NCBI GenBank assembly: GCA_000733355.1
Contig: JNVV01000018.1
Coordinates: 186,001 to 250,000 of the forward strand
DNA: 64,000 nt
Source of the DNA: Falciphora oryzae
Taxonomy: Eukaryota; Ascomycota; Sordariomycetes; Magnaporthales; Magnaporthaceae
Reading direction: 5' to 3'
The notes beneath the pieces are model-generated. The model was not told where the DNA came from. It made no database searches and saw nothing but the letters and a program-made list of their open reading frames with translations. The stretch's first letter is position 1, and each line of letters begins with the position of its first letter. Positions 61,841 through 64,000 of this stretch are shown here, piece after piece. The translations under genes were made by a program, and so were the position numbers.

Positions 61841-62756
61841 ATGAACGCTGGCACTCTCCTCGCGAGGAGAGCCTCGACCTTTGTCTGCCTCTCTTGCAGG
61901 AGCAGGCAGCTCCAAAACGGCGGCAGTCGCAGGCTATTACAACACGCACGCCGCCACTTCTCGGCGAGTCCTTCAACGGCTTTCCAGTCGTATACTCTGC
62001 CCAGCCACGAGCCCTCGGCGCTGCCGAGGAATGCCGACGTGCCCGAGACCTCCATAACGAAGCCGATCGAAGTGCCACTCCCGCGCGTGCACGACACCAG
62101 GCCCCCTGAGGGGCGGGACGGCAACCAGGTTGTCACTCCGGAGGCCGAGGCGCAGACACCGGCAGCACAAGAAACCGAACCAGCGACAACAACTACCCCG
62201 CCAACATCGCCGGCAGCGACGGAACCCACCTCGAAGGCCACACCCACCCCTGCTTCCAGCACACAAAAAACCGCCGCGGCGCCCGCAAAGAGGCCGTCGA
62301 AGCTGAGGGCCCCGCGTAAGGCGGCGATGCGGCTGACGCCGGCGGCGGTGGCGCAGCTGCGGGCGCTCCTGGACGGGCCCGACCCAAAACTGATCAAGGT
62401 CGGCGTGCGGAATAGGGGCTGCAGCGGGCTGGCGTACCACCTCGAGTACGTGGACAAGCCGGGCACCTTTGACGAGACTGTGGAGCAGGATGGGGTGCGG
62501 GTCCTGATCGACTCCAAGGCGCTCTTCAGCATCATCGGCAGCGAGATGGACTGGGCCGAGGACAAGCTGAGCCAGCGCTTTGTTTTCCGGAACCCCAATA
62601 TCAGTGAGTCTTTTCTTCTTTTTGGTGTCGGCTGCCTCCCTTACTGCCCTGTACTTTATGCGACTAGCGTGGGATTGGGCGACAGCTTTGCTAACTAGGC
62701 GCCTGCCGATTCTTACAGAGGAGGAGTGTGGCTGTGGCGAGAGCTTCATGGTGTGA
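61841..62756 (+). CDS. ISA1: Mitochondrial A-type iron-sulfur assembly protein (Isa1-like)
   Basis: The protein helps assemble [4Fe-4S] clusters for mitochondrial enzymes (lipoate synthase, biotin synthase, aconitase-type) in the matrix. Two exons (61841-62603, 62719-62756) give 266 residues. The Arg/Ser-rich start (MNAGTLLARRASTFVCLSCR) fits a targeting presequence. A Pro/Thr/Ala linker runs to about 160. The HesB/IscA domain follows: AMRLTPAAVAQLRALL, LIKVGVRNRGCSGLAYHLEY (Cys194) and GSEMDWAEDKLSQRFVFRNP. The 38-nt last exon supplies EECGCGESF with Cys258 and Cys260, completing the three-cysteine site. The RGCSGLAY form and ECGCGESF ending favour Isa1 over Isa2. Confidence 0.92.
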
Positions 62757-63198
62757 GGCCTGTATGGAATTGAATTCCTGGTGACAGCGGCCCAAGCCGC
62801 CTACAGTAGATAAAAGATGTAGAATATCGCCTCCGCCTAACAGACTACCAACAACTATCTACCGTCCCGGTATCTGTCACCACCAATTGAATGCTCCAGT
62901 GCTAAGGCCATCGATCCCGTCCATGTCTATTGACGGCAGCAGGCTTTGCTGCCGAGAACATCCGTGTTGTCTATCGGCAACCCACAAGCAAATATCTTTC
63001 TTTCAAAACCGGCTCAACTTCTGCTTTGGCACCAACCCTTCGGTCGTTGGAGAAGCCAGCGGCCTGAAGCGTTTTGCCACAGACGTATTGGGTGGCCCGT
63101 GCGCTCGCCTGGCAGCGGCAACGGCGCGTCATCCGCCGTGGCACTGGCACGCGTCGGGATGGTCTCCACTAAAACTTAACTGTTCCTGCGTGGGCTCC
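62757..63198. other. Intergenic, no gene supported
   Basis: This is the short space between the Isa1-like and Mgs1-like genes, which are transcribed in the same direction. Confidence 0.5.
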
Positions 63199-64000
63199 AT
63201 GATCGCCTCCCGCATCCTGCAGCAGACACAGGCAATGTCGTCGCTGGAAAAGTCGCAGCAACCCCAACCGCCAGAACAGGCCCAAGCGAACAACCTGGGC
63301 GACGAACTTGCGCAGCTGGAAAGCAGGAGCATGGTCGTGTGTCCAATCTGCAACCGGAGCGTCAAGTCCTCCGGCATCAACAACCACATCGACTCGGGCT
63401 GCCAGACTTTTCTGCTCGAGAGCGATGGCCGCGCCTCGTCCCCGCCCGCAGATGCCCCGTCGGGCACTCCGTCGGCCACGCAGAAGCGATCCGCCTCGAA
63501 CTTTTTCCAGACTCCCGCGGCCAAACGCCAGGCTGCCAACGGCGGTCCCAATCCCTCGACTCCGCGCGCCAACGGCTCGACAACTACCAGCGCAACAGCA
63601 GCAGCAACAGCAGCAGCAACCGCCCCAGCAACCGCGAAGGTAGCCAAGTCAAATGGCGTGAAGAGGAGCTTCGACGAGGGGCCCGGCCACACCTCGCCCA
63701 CCGAGCAGCAACATCCGGGGGACACCCCACAGAAGCCTCGTCCAGCACCATCGCATACGGGGCCCTCGGCCAAGCGGGCCAGGACCGACCGCGCCGCGCC
63801 GCTGGCCGAGCGCATGCGCCCCCGCAGCCTGGACGAGGTGTTTGGGCAGGACCTGGTTGGGCCTAGCGGCGTGCTTCGGTCGCTGATAGACTCGGGCCGC
63901 GTGCCCAGCATGATAATGTGGGGAGGCTCCGGCACGGGAAAGACCACCATCGCACGCTGCATCGCCCACAAGGTCGGGTCGCGCTTCGTTGAGCTCAACG
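63199..64000 (+). CDS. MGS1: Mgs1/WRNIP1-type AAA+ ATPase, 3' end beyond the window
   Basis: This DNA-replication maintenance ATPase acts at stalled forks with PCNA and ubiquitin signals. The visible 267 codons begin at ATG 63199; a second Met at residue 13 (MSSLEKSQQ) may be the true start. A UBZ zinc finger lies at about residues 48-68 (CPICNRSVKSSGINNHIDSG plus Cys). A disordered basic linker with a CAG/CAA-rich Ala/Thr tract (63590-63640) follows, then the AAA+ entry with PLAERMRPRSLDEVFGQDLV and the Walker A GGSGTGKTT at 242-250. Sensor and lid regions lie past the window edge. The order UBZ, linker, AAA+ is diagnostic of this family. Confidence 0.9.
   Translation, partial: MIASRILQQTQAMSSLEKSQQPQPPEQAQANNLGDELAQLESRSMVVCPICNRSVKSSGINNHIDSGCQTFLLESDGRASSPPADAPSGTPSATQKRSASNFFQTPAAKRQAANGGPNPSTPRANGSTTTSATAAATAAATAPATAKVAKSNGVKRSFDEGPGHTSPTEQQHPGDTPQKPRPAPSHTGPSAKRARTDRAAPLAERMRPRSLDEVFGQDLVGPSGVLRSLIDSGRVPSMIMWGGSGTGKTTIARCIAHKVGSRFVELN

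Overview
This window is nuclear DNA from a filamentous ascomycete (Pezizomycotina), most likely a Sordariomycete. The genes carry short 60-120 bp spliceosomal introns with GTRNGT-type donors, coding sequence is rich in C/G at third positions, intergenic spaces run 1-4 kb, and the families (Dal5-like MFS carriers, WD-like secreted protein, DUF6640, fungal APH kinase-like, KEX2-processed repeat proteins) are typical of that group. Species cannot be fixed from sequence alone. One assembly gap (106 N) and several isolated one-base frame breaks suggest a draft assembly, so broken genes should be confirmed in reads.

Layout. 1-5 kb: a 1,031-bp internally deleted Mutator-like (MULE) element with 79-bp terminal inverted repeats and a perfect 8-bp target duplication, then two small secreted-protein loci: a KEX2-processed repeat precursor and a frame-broken WD-like cysteine-rich protein. 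6-19 kb: Mediator subunit Med18, two convergent MFS anion:cation-symporter-type carriers, a membrane-anchored GDSL/SGNH-like protein and a DUF6640 membrane protein. 21-36 kb: a double-bromodomain BET/BDF1 protein, a Utp5-like t-UTP ribosome-biogenesis protein, an intron-containing tRNA-Ala(CGC), threonine synthase with a 13-nt micro-exon, and a conserved but unidentified protein. 36-47 kb: gene-poor, with the assembly gap, a decayed APH-family kinase-like pseudogene, a second and much larger KEX2-type repeat precursor (about 12 units of three types, interrupted by a CAA-to-TAA stop and a frameshift), and an intron-containing tRNA-Ala(TGC). 48-64 kb: a very large disordered fungal protein, a small orphan, an ARMH3/DUF1741 protein with a GC-AG intron, a mitochondrial A-type Fe-S assembly protein (Isa1-like) and the 5' part of the Mgs1/WRNIP1 AAA+ ATPase, cut by the window end.

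Most of the window is housekeeping with no shared pathway. The unusual content is the pair of KEX2-type repeat precursors, which encode candidate secreted peptides (signalling peptides, effectors or RiPP-like products). No tailoring enzyme such as a UstY/DUF3328 protein or tyrosinase is visible beside either one.
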